A DNA stretch of 64,000 nt from Thermothielavioides terrestris NRRL 8126 (GCF_000226115.1 NC_016458.1:6544001-6608000); one strand, 5' to 3'. Shown: positions 47,698 to 59,800, counted from the first letter of the stretch. Numbers and translations are program-made. Notes: a model not told the origin generated them from the letters alone.

Positions 47698-48879
47698 AAA
47701 GTTTCCTGCGTGAACCCCGAGGCGAGATGATGGTCGGCTGTGCACGTCGGTCTGCACAGTCGATGGCGAATCAGTAGAATTGGCGTTAGCCGGCGGGCGG
47801 AGGGGGCGAAAGATGGATGGTCGGTGAGTCGCGTTGAGTTCGCTAGCCTGACTGCTTCTTCGGTGTGCAGGGGCGTTGTTGGTGTTGCGCTTTGTGGCAG
47901 CGGGCCGTTGCGGGAAGTTGACGAGTGACGTGTTCGCGCAGGATTTTCGCGTAACGGAAAGCCAAGACTCGGCTGGTCGCCTGCACGTGCCACGGGGGAC
48001 CGGGCCGGGGAATTGGGACCTCGTCTCCCTCTGGCGCAACCACGTCCCCCAATCACAAGCTCATCGCAGGCAAAGGTGTGCACTGTTAAAACACAATGTA
48101 CACCACATACATGTACCCAACATCGATCGCACGGTCACGCTCAGTGGACGGAAATATAACTAAGCTAATCGATATCTCCAGATACCGGGCGCGGTTGTCG
48201 GACATCGGTGAGACATGGCCGGCTCGTCGCGGCTCAGCTGGCATGTACACAGTCCAGTAACTACCTAGTTAGTTAACAGGTAAGTTACCGAGTTTGTTAG
48301 TCACTGCATCTGTGGCGCTGGCGTGTCTCACTGCGGAACGACGGCACCAATGGATCAGGCCACCAAGGGATCAGGCGACTCAGATCACTCCTTCCGGAGG
48401 CAGCGGTCTCGATCTATTCATGCGCCAGCCACGGCAAGCCTCTGCCGCAGCCTCTGCCCATGCCCAGAAACAAAAACGGTCGCCGCCGTGGTCTGTACTG
48501 CACTACTATGTATTCCGTACGTTACATACGGAGCACGGAAGCGAGACATTGTCTCACTCCTGCCCCCGTCTCGACGGAAGAGACGTCTGTCCATCGAATT
48601 GCCAACCGAACCGAGGCGGCGAGGGGGCGAAGACCGACCAGGGAGTGGTCATATCGATAACAAGTTCGGGGTGAGTTCCTGAGAAGATCTCGGCTTGCGA
48701 CACTGGTCGAACCGGGACCCTGCGGTGGTGGCTTGGAGAGTGCACGCCGCGAGACGTTGTGCTACATCACTGTACCGCCGCCCAAAGCTGTGCAACTAAT
48801 GTACATACCTACATGTGTTAACTTGGCTGCCGGATCTGTGACGGGAGGCAATGCGAGGTTGTTGTCAGCTGCTGGCGCT
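47698..48879. other. Intergenic region, 1.2 kb
   Basis: Upstream side of the F-box gene. The first part may be leader or N-terminal coding sequence if the Met at 48039 is used. No other supported gene before MITE copy D. Confidence 0.4.
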
Positions 48880-48970
48880 ATCGGTTGGCTGATGGCTAAA
48901 GAGGTCCCGCTAAGACTAATTTCGGCCAATTGTCGGCAATGTTTTTACAACGTTATTACGTAGCCCTGAT

Positions 48971-49030
48971 CGCCAAGGCGTTTGCACTATCGCCAAGGCG
49001 TTTGCACTATCGCCAAGGCGTTTGCACTAT
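48971..49030 (+). repeat. 20-bp tandem triplication inside MITE copy D
   Basis: Three perfect copies of CGCCAAGGCGTTTGCACTAT lie at 48971-48990, 48991-49010 and 49011-49030. The other MITE copies have one such unit. Confidence 0.95.
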
Positions 49031-51845
49031 CGCTAAGCGGTTAGTTCGCTAGAGGTACGGGGGGCAGCGCCAGCCCCCCGTTGGTTAGGGTTCGGGTTAT
49101 AGTTAGGGTATAGGTTATTTCGGTTTTCTTTTTTTTCAATTTGGTCGAGGTTTTATAAAGTTGTTGCGACAAGCCTTTGCGATTGTACGTTGCTGATATT
49201 GCTCGAAGTCGTCGCGGCCCCGCTCACCCTTATCTTAGACCTTAGACCAGTATTAGGCTATATTGGCCTGCTACGCAAGCGTAAATTTAGCTTAGCCCTG
49301 AAAATTTGCCCTATATAGCCCTACCACGCTGCCTATAGCCAATTATATCACCTATTGCAATTTGAGCCTAAACTGGTCTGAGTGCAAAGTTCGCGATTTA
49401 GCCCGATTAGCGTATATATCGAATAGGGCGAATTGCGCCAATAGCCACAATACTACTAAAACTAGGTGTTTTGACGAACTGTAAGATGCTCTTGAATCGC
49501 TAGATTATACGCTTTCTAACAGTACTATTTTAGTTGTACAGTTATATATAGTATAGCTAAATCTAACGAAGAACCCTCTCTCCTGCCATTGCTAGCCTTT
49601 ACGCTATCGGCTAGCTAGGGGAGCTTTCGCGTCCTATACCGGCCGGCTTTATTATCATTAGGGCTTAGTTCTATACTGCTATTAAGCCCTTATTGGCCAT
49701 CAAGCTCTTATAGCCTCTTATATAGGTTCTCTCGCGGCGGGAGCCCCTTATATAGGTTCTTTCGCAGTAGGATGCCCTGCTAGCCCTCCTATATAATATA
49801 GAGTACTAACTAGCGAGCCTAGCCATTGGCTAAAGAGCAATACAAGTCCAACAAGGTCGACGACGAAAGTAAAGGTGAGGAGGAGAATAGTAATATAGAT
49901 AAAGGCAGCTTTCTAGACAATATCATTAAAAGGACTAACAAGGCGTAGTACACTAGACAAGTATATAATAGGCATTAAAATACTTTGAAAGACTATAATA
50001 TATATTTATTTGTTGCTAAGTAGGTTAAAAACCTTCGCTAGGTAGGGAGGTTAGCTAGAGTCCTTCTAAATCCCTAGGTTTAGACTGCTCTTTAGGATAG
50101 AGGCGTTGTTATTAAGCCTATAGATAAGGATAAGAGCTTAGAAGCTATTGCTATTTAGATTTGCTATAAATTAAGGCCTCTTTAGAGAGATCTATTATTT
50201 ATAGCATTTAAGCTAGAGGATTAGTAAGCTATAAACCTAGTAACAGTAGAAGAGCTTTATAATATAGACTAGCTCGATTATAATCTTTAGAAAAGCTGGC
50301 TAACTCTTAAAGAAAAGGCTTCTACTACGGTAAAGCTATTCTCGTAAGTCTTATAGAGCTAGTAGGATAACAAGGAGGTTATATCGGTTTAGGTTAATAA
50401 TACCTTTAGCTAAAACATCTTCCTAATCACCTCTCTTCTTTTTAGTAGTATTGCTTATAATAATACTAGCTTCTTAAAAGATGTTCTAGGCCTCTACCTT
50501 ATAGCTAGTAGTACTATATAGCGTACTATTAAGACCTTTAACTATATTGGCATTATCCCTTTATACTATACCCTCAACTATTTACTAAATAGTATAGCGT
50601 TAGATATAAAAGAAGGCATTAAGAAGGTTATATACGACTTAAATACCGTTGTTGTATATAACAACTTCAACTTTAAGAATTAAGTGTACGAACTAGCGGG
50701 TAGCAAGTAGGATCAGTTCGTTAATTTGACTACCTCTCTCTTAGTAGCTTGCCTAGAGTTGAACGGTCTATTTAAGTAGGTAGATATTGACTTGACTATA
50801 GCCTTTACTTGTAAGATAGTTATCGAATATCTGTTGCCTCGTTGTACTACTATCAACGATGCCTTCTACTAGCTTATTAAACAGTCTTTCTTTAAGCTCT
50901 TTAAGGAGGATAAGGTCTCGCCTATACCTATTGTTAAGCGAGTTAGTTTTCTATATTTACTATACCTTTAGTTAAGCGTAATCTTTAAGGACAAAGGTAT
51001 AATTAAGAGCGTTTATTAGCTCTATAAGACTCTGTTCAAGGACCGCTTCGACTTTAAAGAGTTTACTAATCGTCTACTCTTTGTCTATAGCAATTAGAAG
51101 ACAATATTGTTTATTTAGTATATTAAGAACTTATAGCTTAAATCTGTTGACGTATAGGAGTAGAAGAAGTAGATAGTACCTATACTAGCCTTTTTCTATA
51201 TTGAGCTTAACTATATTGAGATACTATTCTAAATGTTCTAGGACATTGGTATTAGAACAGCTTTATCTACTATAATATTAGCCGATATACATTTCTTCTA
51301 CTATAGGAGGAATATCAGTAAAAAGGACATTAAGTACTACTAGGTCCTTTCTCTCCTTATATATAGATACTTTGCTAGGGTCCTCACCTTTATTATTGCT
51401 AAGCTAGTGGATAAAGGCGCTCTCTAAGAACCTCTATCTATCAAAGGTATCTAGACTACTATAAAGGGTATTGTAGAAGACCTAGATAATCTAGACTTAT
51501 TAGACTATATATTCGAGTATATTTAGGAGAACGTTTTCTTTGCTTAGGCGTAGAGTAGCTATTATGATAATATATCTGACGTTGATATAGAATTTAGGAG
51601 CTATTGCTGCCTTATATAGGCTACTAAGATCTTACTATTAATCTACGAAGCAGTGCGCGCTAGAGAGTATAGTCTTCTTTAGGAGATTATCCTAGTACTC
51701 TCTATTCTCTTCTAGGGTAGCAAAGGCTCGAATTATAGCCTAGAGATATTGTATTTCACCTAGCTCCTATACCCTAATGTCTTTAAGAAGCCTAGTGTTG
51801 CTAAAGCTATTCTTAAAGGCGGTTTAATCCGTTGTATTACAGCTA

Positions 51846-51980
51846 TGTAACAGAGCTGCGCAGTGAACCACTCTGCTAAATAGACAAAAGATCCACCAGT
51901 TCGACCACAACGTGGTCGAACGCTGCGCACCACTTGCATATATCACAGCTACCACCACAGCTGTGCGCGGCTCTGTGACA
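51846..51980 (+). repeat. Left terminal repeat of the TRIM
   Basis: 135 bp. It contains the perfect inverted repeat GTTCGACCAC-AAC-GTGGTCGAAC, a second hairpin CACAGCT...AGCTGTG, and near-inverted ends TGTAACAGAGC / GCTCTGTGACA. Confidence 0.9.
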
Positions 51981-52290
51981 ACTATCCTCCCCTCCGGAGG
52001 AGCTCGACCTCGAGCTCCCTTCGCAACGGTTGCCAGTTGCTAAGGATGGTCATGCAAGTGTCAGACCCCCAATGAATCGTATGACTCGCGTAGGTGGAAC
52101 GTCATCCACGTACACCCGCATCACACAGGGAGAACCCCACATGACTAGGTCTTGGCGAAGCGAGCCGCCACTATGTCATACGTCATTGTGAGCACGACGA
52201 AGGAAGCAACTCAATGTTCGAAAAGCGCAAGCGCCCAAGCCGCAGTTCGAACACTGGACCTCCAGTACACCCACGTTGTGGTCGAACAAT

Positions 52291-52425
52291 TGTAACAGAG
52301 CTACGCAGTGAACCACTCTGCTAAATAGACAAAAGATCCACCAGTTCGACCACAACGTGGTCGAACGCTGCGCACCACTTGCATATATCACAGCTACCAT
52401 CACAGCTGTGCGCGGCTCTGTAACA
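52291..52425 (+). repeat. Right terminal repeat of the TRIM
   Basis: 135 bp, the same hairpins as the left copy, ending GCTCTGTAACA. Differences from the left copy are at the CTACGCAG, CCATCAC and TGTAACA positions. Confidence 0.9.
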
Positions 52426-53026
52426 AGCTAGCAATGGGTATAAGGTAATCGACTTACTATTAGAGTATATTAATGCCTTATATGCCCTAGATATTAAATA
52501 CTATAAGAACTCGACCTATAATATTTAGGCTATTTTTTCTTAGCTAGCGCTTAATAGCAACTACTTTGCTATAATCTAGAAGTTGGTAGAGAGGCTGTTT
52601 AAGAGCAAGTAAAAGGGGATATATATTGTAGGCGATATAAGAACTAATATTATCTTATATATTTGTAAGCTATATAATGATAGCGTTACTGAATGGCGAA
52701 CTATAGCTGTTGACAAGCTTATAGTAGTATACGACGCCCTTAATATCTATAAGTATAGCTAGAAGATGTTACTTAATAAGCTTGTTGACTTTAATGCCAT
52801 TGTTCTTAAGCCGAAGGACGTTGCTAATTAGCGCTTCTTTCCTAGGCTAGGTGTTGGTGGGATAGAGGATAGCAAAGTCGACTAGGTAGATGAAGGAGAG
52901 TAGTTATTCGATGTAGATAAGGAGGATTTCTAGTATATAGATGTGGGTGTAGATTCCTAGGATAGCGATACTTGATAGAGCTTTAGAGGCTTAGAACTCG
53001 GTAGCGGTAGACGAATGTATATGTAG

Positions 53027-53190
53027 TTGACGAACTCGCTAGCGTTCGACAAACTGGCTAGCAGCTGTGGTAGATGAACTTGTGTACGGTAGATGAACTC
53101 ACTAGCGTTCGATGAACTAGCTAGTGGCTATAGTGGATAAACTTACGTATAATGGATGAACTCGCTAGCGTTCGATGAATTTGCTCTGGC
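53027..53190 (+). repeat. Degenerate tandem repeat, about 65-bp unit
   Basis: The phrase GAACTCRCTAGCGTTCGAYRAA recurs near 53031, 53096 and 53158, with variable spacers between. It lies just after the DUF6589-like relic. Copies differ mostly by transitions. Confidence 0.65.
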
Positions 53191-53929
53191 GGCGGTGGTG
53201 GCTAGGGTGGCGGCAACGTTGTGAATGCCTTTATCTCTTTATTAAGATAGTAGTATATAAGCTTCTAAGCCGAGTTGGCGATTGTTCAATAGGACTTATA
53301 GACGTGTAGCTGTAGATATGTAGATAGCTTAGCAGTAAAGTAGCCAACTTATAGAAAATAGATAGAAGTAGATAATTGTAGATACTTTAATGTTGTAATA
53401 CTACTAATCTGACTTAGTAGATTGTTAGTTCGATTTGAAAGACTTAAGGATCTTATATTTTAAGAAGGTTGTTGATTCGAAGGCTTAAGGATCTTACGTT
53501 TAATTTAAGAAGGTTACTAATTCAATTTGAAAGGCTTAATTATATATATATAAGGTTGGGGTAGAGGAATAAGGATGTAGGTAGACCACTTTGGTAAGAC
53601 GACTAACAACCACTTGCCTTATAGACGTTTCCCTTTAGGCTAGAGTATAAGGGGATAGGTAGTAGTCGTAGTAGTAGCAGCGTTAAACCTTTTGCTCTCT
53701 TAGATATAGAAAATGGGTGAGAGTTGAAGACCGTTGGCTAGGTAATAGGCGATATGGTGATAATTATTATAGTGTTGAGCTCCTTTTTAGCGACGAAAAA
53801 GGGGTTAAGGGCCGTTATATAACGCCTAAATGTCTATGTACTATAAAAGAAAAAGTGTAAAACGATTGTAATCAACTAAGTTGAACGCCTTACGTTCGAA
53901 TATAACGTTGTAGCTTGCTTAATTATACT

Positions 53930-56150
53930 AATCCTATTAATCTTGGCCTCTCCTTAGCGTTTAGGAGCTAGGGAACTCGCTGACTCTGTAGCCCTTCGCT
54001 TTGAACCTTCGTCAATACTATTCAACGGCTCTGTCTTAGAGCTAGATAATATACTAGAGCGACGCGTAGCCTTCTCTATAGCCTTCTTCTACTTAGCTAC
54101 TTAATAGGCATTATAAACTTCTATAACGATGTCCCTATAGAAAGCTACTAGATCTATACCCTTCTCTTTAAGGTAGTTCTAGTCTTTGATAGCTAGGAGC
54201 TTCTAAATTAGCGAGGCGATGTTGTAGAATAGGAGCTTACGCTTATTGTATAGTCCTTAGGCAAAGAGATAGGTAAGGCTATATTGTAGGTGGATATCTA
54301 TCTATATCTTGCTAACGATATCGAAGTGTCGCTCTTTAACTAGGCTCTATACTTGTTCCTTATAGAAGGCCAAGATTTATACTAAGGCAAACGCTATAAG
54401 AGAGCTAGTTATTGGTTTTTCTTAACCTTTGTTTTATAGTTTAAGGACTAGAAGAAGGAGAAGCTCCTTATTGTAGTTTAAGCTATTGTAGTAAAAGCCA
54501 CCTTCAACTAGCCGTCTATACTTAAGCTCTAGGTCTTCCTCTATCGTTGGCTCCTAGAGGTATATAAGGGCAAACTAACGAAAATACCTACTATTGAGCT
54601 AGCTTTTGATTATAGGATTAAGCTTCTTTTATATAGAGATGTTATTTTTAGTCTATTTGTAGTGCTCTATAAAGTTTTATAATCTTTGTAAGTATAGAGC
54701 CTAGACCTCCTCCTCTTCCTATTGCTATATATCTCTAATCTCCAAGGTTCTATTGCTTTAGCTAGCTTAACTGCCTTGACTAGCTTGACTAGCCTAACTA
54801 GTATTATTATTGTCTTAGTCGATAAGCATCATCTAGCAGAGCTAGCTTGCTACTAGAGGTATATAGGGCTACCGCCTAGCTAGCTATTGCTATTGACGCT
54901 TAGGCTTTAACTATTTCTCTATACTACCTAGATAGTTGAATACCTAGTATAGCGCGAAGATAGTTACTATACTCTATATAAAACCCTTCTTGCTAGCTAT
55001 ATCTATATTATATATTGCTCGTCTAAAGCGTTACTAAAGATCTATAAGGCTTAGGCTCTTTAGTAGGCTAAACTGAATTACCTAAATAATATTGGATATA
55101 TCTATTCCTATACTAAGTGAAACAGTTGTAAAGACAATATAGCAGTTAGTATCGTTGGCAAGGTCTTAGAAGATATAGTCTTTGTCGATATCTTATATAT
55201 CTATATTGTAACGTTGGATAACCTTTTAAGAAAATTCCTTGGAAAAACTATACTTCTTTTGAGTATAGCGATATAGAGCCTACTAAGCCTCGATTAGCTA
55301 GGGCTTACTATCAATATAAATGATAGTCTTTAGGATCTTATAAACGTAGTTAATAGATGTGCCCTTTAGTAGGTAAAATAGATAATAGAAGTCATTGATA
55401 TACCTATAAACTAGTAGCTAAACGGTATTAAGATCTTTGGCTAATCTACTGATATATAGATAATCTTTAAACGCTAGAGATCGAGCTTTATATACTTAAG
55501 GATATAGTTTTAATTATTCTAATCTAACGTCGCTATATAGCTAAACTATAGTACTTTACATAGTAGCAACGGCTATAAGGTATATAGATATATAAAGTCC
55601 TTCTAGAAGTCCTTCTATTCGCTAATAATATAGAGCTTATTAATCGTAAATAAGCTAAGCTTCTTATAGAACTTAGGGTCCCTTAAAGTAGCTTTGAACT
55701 TTAGGTTAACAGCCTATTTAGGACTAAGGAGTATATATATATAAATACTATTGTATATAGAGTTCTAGACATTTAGGTCCTATTATTTAAGCTAATAACT
55801 TGTTAGAACGTTCCTTTTGAGGCTTAGGGGTTTAAGGGCTTAGAGTAGAAGAACCTTCAAATGTATATTGGCATTAATCTATATTGGATTTGAATTCTTG
55901 ACCTTCTAGGCAATATTATTACACTAATTTTCCCCTAGTTTAGTTAGAGGTATAATTTGAACTATAATAAGCTCTATAAAGGTCGAAAAGCTATAAAGGA
56001 TAGTACTCTTGCTATACTTAGTGGCTATAATAAGGACTATATCATCTTTGTTATATACTAAGCGCCTTATAGCCTAGATCTGGCTATCCTATATACGTTA
56101 AGCACTAGTAATTATATAAATGGCTATATTGATATAGTGATTAAGCTCGT
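53930..56150 (-). pseudogene. RecQ-type DNA helicase gene relic
   Basis: Reading the minus strand and treating TAG/TAA as mutated Gln/Trp, SF2 helicase motifs appear in order. The Walker A region near 56033-56000 reads VLIIATKYSKST, where ATGxGKS is expected. Next come VQIIPLTKLGE and YILLSPKQAV. The Walker B region near 55650-55619 reads FTINKLYIISE, matching xIDExHxxSEW with DE lost. Domain 2 follows with ILKTIIYIDS near 55340-55310 and, at about 55130-55013, SIGIDISNII, VIQFSLLKSLSL and RFRRA. The C-terminal extension of about 350 codons is Gln/Leu-rich and runs to about 53930. It is closest in pattern to RecQ/telomere-linked helicases of fungi. It faces the DUF6589-like relic inside the same element. 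Confidence 0.72.
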
Positions 56151-56819
56151 TAAAGTCTATTTTCAATACCCTCTAAGCTACTATATAGTAGCAATGTTGG
56201 ATCTGAGGGTAGAAAAACAGGCTCTAAAGATCGTCTATAGGAGGGCAACGTCGCTATTAAATTTAATGTAGTTTAACGTAGTATTATAGAAATTGAAGGG
56301 GGGTCGTCGACTGTAACCAAGGGCGTATACAATTCTAGAAATTACGTTGAGGGCAACTGTTTAAGAAAATACTATAGCTACATATATAAAAGTAGGCTTA
56401 TTAGAATCGCCTGTCAATGACGATCTTCAGAGTGTAATTGTCTTTGCGATACGATGTATAGTGGTTAAGATATTTGCGAGTGTTTAAGTTGGATTTTTTA
56501 GGCTCCTATACAAAAGCGTGTGTAAATCGGCCAAATCTCGAATTTTACTCTTAGACCTCTTTTAAAGGCGTTCTCTACAAAAAGTGGGCTAGTTCTTAGA
56601 ATGGTCTAGCGGACAGTGTTATATACAAACTAGTATGGCATTACGTCTTGGCAGGCCTAAGCATGGACCTCTCTCGGCCGTAGGCTAGGAAAATAGAGAA
56701 CGCAACGAAAGAGGTCTGAGGGCTGAGATAAGCTCACCCTATGGCGATTGTAAATACTAGTAAGCGGCAGTCTCCGAAATTAGTCTTGGTGGGACCTCTT
56801 TAGCCATAACCGTCGGTTG

Positions 56820-59800
56820 CACAGCTGGCAAACTGTACACTACTGCGTCGTGTGCGACACTAGTGATCGACCTTGGCAAGAAGGGCATTGCGAATTCAAC
56901 GGCATCCGCCAACCCTTCGCCCCGCTTCTTGGGCTCCCGCATCGTTAATCAAGGGAGCTAGTGAAGTTAACGGTTCGCTTGTTGATCCCAGCCAGCAGCA
57001 AGGGGCGCGACGCCAGGTCGGGTCCATGATGGTCAGATGTCGATGGGGACACTCTAAAAGGAGTTCATAACATTTGCCCGAAAAGGGCTGATGGCCGAAT
57101 GATGTGAAGCACTACTGTGCAATAACTATTGTTGTGATGTTGTTCCGCGATATCCACTGTGACGCTGCGGAAATACCACCGCTCCGGACATTAACTACGG
57201 ATTGGGGTCGTGGGGCTGGGCTGCGGGCGGAGAGAGCGGATAGTCCCGAGCACCGCTGCACACTCGCCGGGAACGCCAGGGTTCGAGATGTCCTGTGCGC
57301 CGCGTCACTGCCTGGCTGTGAGTGTCCACCGTCGCAGTAGTGGATACGCTGCCTCCCTTGACAATACAAAGTAAGGAGCCAGAACGACCGAGCGAGCACC
57401 GGGTGATGACGGGACAAGTCTTGCAGCCCGTCAGGCCATGCTGCGAGGCCCAACTCAACGTTGAGTCAACTAGTAGTTGAACACTAGCCGTTTTGGACCC
57501 CGAGCATGTCGCCTTCGAGCAGTAGTATTCGGCTCAGGAGCGGGGGAAGCATGAAGCGACATGTTGCGCACTTCCCAATTGGTGCGAATCCCACCGCTTC
57601 TTGGCCGCCGGCCGTGGGACGGCCGCCGACTGGTTTTTTGTTATCAATAAAGCCAACGCTGCATGGCCTCTGCAGCTCCAGTTACTGTGTAGTTAGTGTA
57701 GTTGCAGGGACGAAACGGTGAGCCCATGGGAACATGCAATGGCCCTCTTGCTTCTTCGTGGAATCCCGTCAGCATAACCCCAAAAAAGGCAAACTGGATG
57801 CCGTCGCCAAGAGGCCCCGAGCCTCTCCTGATAACACACGATAACACACAAGAAACCAAACACGTGGCCTGTGCGTCCCGCTGCCCGTGGCGGGAAGGGT
57901 GGAGTCTTGCAGGCCCTCGATGGAACGACACCTGAACACCGAAGCAATTGCGTCTGTGGGCCGGTTGCCCATCGAATGCCTTGTGAGTACGGACACTTCG
58001 GCGCGTTGTTCCTCTGTAAGCTATGTCTATCATTAGACGGTTTCCTCGAAGCGGGGGACTTGCCCGTTGCGTGGATCAAAGATCTGCAACGGACACGCCG
58101 GCGCGAGGCAGTTCCAGCCGAGCACTTCGAGAACTGCAATCGAGTTGCATTCGAGGATGCCCGTGATGCAGCCAGGGGCGGGGCGACGGCGACGGCATCC
58201 GGTGGCTGCTGCATGAGACGTCAAGACTGCGCCTGGTGTCGGACGGATGGGAAATCAGCAACCGCTGGCTTGAGGAGAGTGGAGTGTATGTACTAAATAC
58301 ACTACTCTGTACGGCACCACCACTTCTTGCAAGTAGACGCCGATCCTGAAGCCGACTCGGCAATCCCATGTCGGGATGGGAAAGATGGCTATGTCTGAGA
58401 TAGCGATTCGTTAAGCCCCACGATTCGAAATCGAAAGATGGCCGCCATGAGAAGCGTTTGGTGGCATAAACACCAAGAATACCGGCCATCTCCCGGTGTT
58501 CGTACTGGCGTCAGGAAACGGCCTACGGAGTAGTCAACCTCATCTTGGTCCCAGCCTGCATTCTCCAGGGCCGAGGAGCAAAGTCTGGGTCCGGGCGGTC
58601 AGTGCCAAAGCAGAGGTTTGTGGTTGACGGACCATCCCGCTCATGGGCCACGGCGTGGGACGAGGCCGATGAGCTGGAGTACGGAGGCCTGTTATGTTTG
58701 TAGGTGTGTACATCCGTACACACGGAGGTACCAACGATCCGTAACTCCGATGGTGCCGTGCCCGGCTACCGGAGTAATATGTAGCAGCCACTGATGCTGT
58801 TACCGGCATTCATGCTTCTCCTGGCTTGAAACGAGCCGCCTTGATGAAGGCAGAGCAATTGGATTTCAATCCGCCACCCCCGCCGGCGGTTTGCGGCGGA
58901 ACACCTCTTGCAGCACGGCCGGGGTGCCAAGCGCAGTCTGCTATGGTTGCAGCTTCTGACTTCATCGGACAGCTCTGGTCAGCGGGGAAGACGGACGCGC
59001 ATACTGGCGAGTATCAGACGCAGGGGTAGCACAGCCAAACTATCCCTCCGCTGGGCAGGTCAAAATGATGTGATGCGACCAGACTTAGATGAAGCCAGTT
59101 TAAAGCGCCGCTGCCTGCTGAAGGAATACACTAGATTAAGACAAGGGCAGACAACGCGATGGCATGTTTCCCTGGCAAGCCGTTAGTCGTTCCTCTCGGT
59201 TGACGTGTCAAGGGCTTCTAAATCACGCAAGGGTTCCAAAACGGAGTGTGGGAGTGTGTCACCGGGATTGGCTCGAACGCCATGACCGATAATCCGGGAA
59301 AACAAGACCCAGCGCCAATCGCCTGGCCGAAGCCGTCTCGTTGAGACGTCAACGGGCGTACTTGGTATATACACTAGTTCAGTATTGCGGTATGGACCCT
59401 GCGAGAAATGGTCGTTGTCGTCGAAGGTGGACAATGAATGGGTGAGATTCTGCCGTGCAGGATACCGTGGGGGCCGGAGTCGCCATTAGCCACGGTGCTG
59501 TTGAATTAGGTGGGTAAATGCCTCCACGTTACGCTGCAGCAAGACACCAGATGCGAGGCCTGGCTGCAAGACCCCTCGAGCTGGTGTTGCGAGCAGCAGA
59601 ATTCGCCGGTTTTGCGCCCTCCCCAGCACAAAAGGGGAGCAAGAAGTCCGGAACGTCGATAGCAGTGTCGTCATTAGTTTGCCGGCATCTCCTGCGAACG
59701 CATTCAAAGCGAGCCGTGGCGCCATCCGCAACGCCCTGCCTGCGGAGAAGGCCAGTCAAATAACCGGGCGCGAACTTGGCAGTCCGGAGGTATGTTCAGT

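Larger units (their letters stand above)
51846..52425 (+). mobile_element. 580-bp LTR mini-element (TRIM)
   Basis: Two 135-bp direct repeats (51846-51980 and 52291-52425) flank a 310-bp non-coding interior. Each starts TGTAACAGAGC and ends in CA. The 5-bp target duplication AGCTA lies at 51841-51845 and 52426-52430, exactly as for an LTR retrotransposon. The two repeats differ at three positions, all transitions. Unlike the surrounding DNA the element is GC-rich with normal CA content, so it seems to have entered after the host element had been mutated. Strand is arbitrary; I saw no convincing primer site. Confidence 0.88.
49826..52975 (+). pseudogene. DUF6589-like protein gene relic, interrupted by a TRIM
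   Basis: Treating TAG as mutated Gln or Trp codons, one + frame runs about 850 codons from roughly 49826 to TGA at 52973-52975, once the 580-bp insertion at 51846-52425 is left out. Recognisable text includes VVVYNNFNFKNQVYELAGS near 50650, a segment with EYLLPRCTTINDAF near 50830, and, after the insertion, ALDIKYYKNSTYNIQAIF followed by LNSNYFAIIQKLVERLF near 52490-52600. This order resembles DUF6589 proteins, a fungal family of unknown function with many repeat-derived members. The name rests on recall of the family pattern, not a search. The acidic C-terminus and many stops show it is dead. Confidence 0.62.
49230..56731. mobile_element. 7.5-kb TIR element with DUF6589-like and RecQ-type helicase relics
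   Basis: The left end begins TTATCTTAGACCTTAGACC; the reverse complement of the right end begins TTATCTCAGCCCTCAGACC, so the inverted repeat covers about 19 bp with three differences. The perfect 8-bp target duplication GCTCACCC is at 49222-49229 and 56732-56739, inside MITE copy D. The interior is AT-rich and RIP-like. It carries a rightward gene relic (49.8-53.0 kb) converging on a leftward helicase relic (56.15-53.9 kb), with short tandem repeats between. The 8-bp duplication is shared with hAT and Zisupton-type elements, but I see no hAT transposase motif. Confidence 0.83.
48888..56811 (+). mobile_element. MITE copy D, split by a 7.5-kb TIR element
   Basis: The left part is 48888-49229 and the right part 56740-56811 (GCTCACCC is duplicated). 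Flanking 8-bp repeats are ATCGGTTG (48880-48887) and GTCGGTTG (56812-56819). Orientation as copies A and B. The left part has the C/G-rich segment, a short telomere-like tract near 49084-49112 and a local 20-bp triplication. Confidence 0.88.

Noticed and set aside
52176..52403. Small minus-strand frame in the TRIM
   Set aside because: It runs through the terminal repeat and its hairpins; nothing suggests a protein.
49230..56731. Calling the 7.5-kb element a hAT transposon
   Set aside because: Only the 8-bp duplication fits; no hAT dimerisation or zinc BED motif was visible, and the TIRs do not start with CA.
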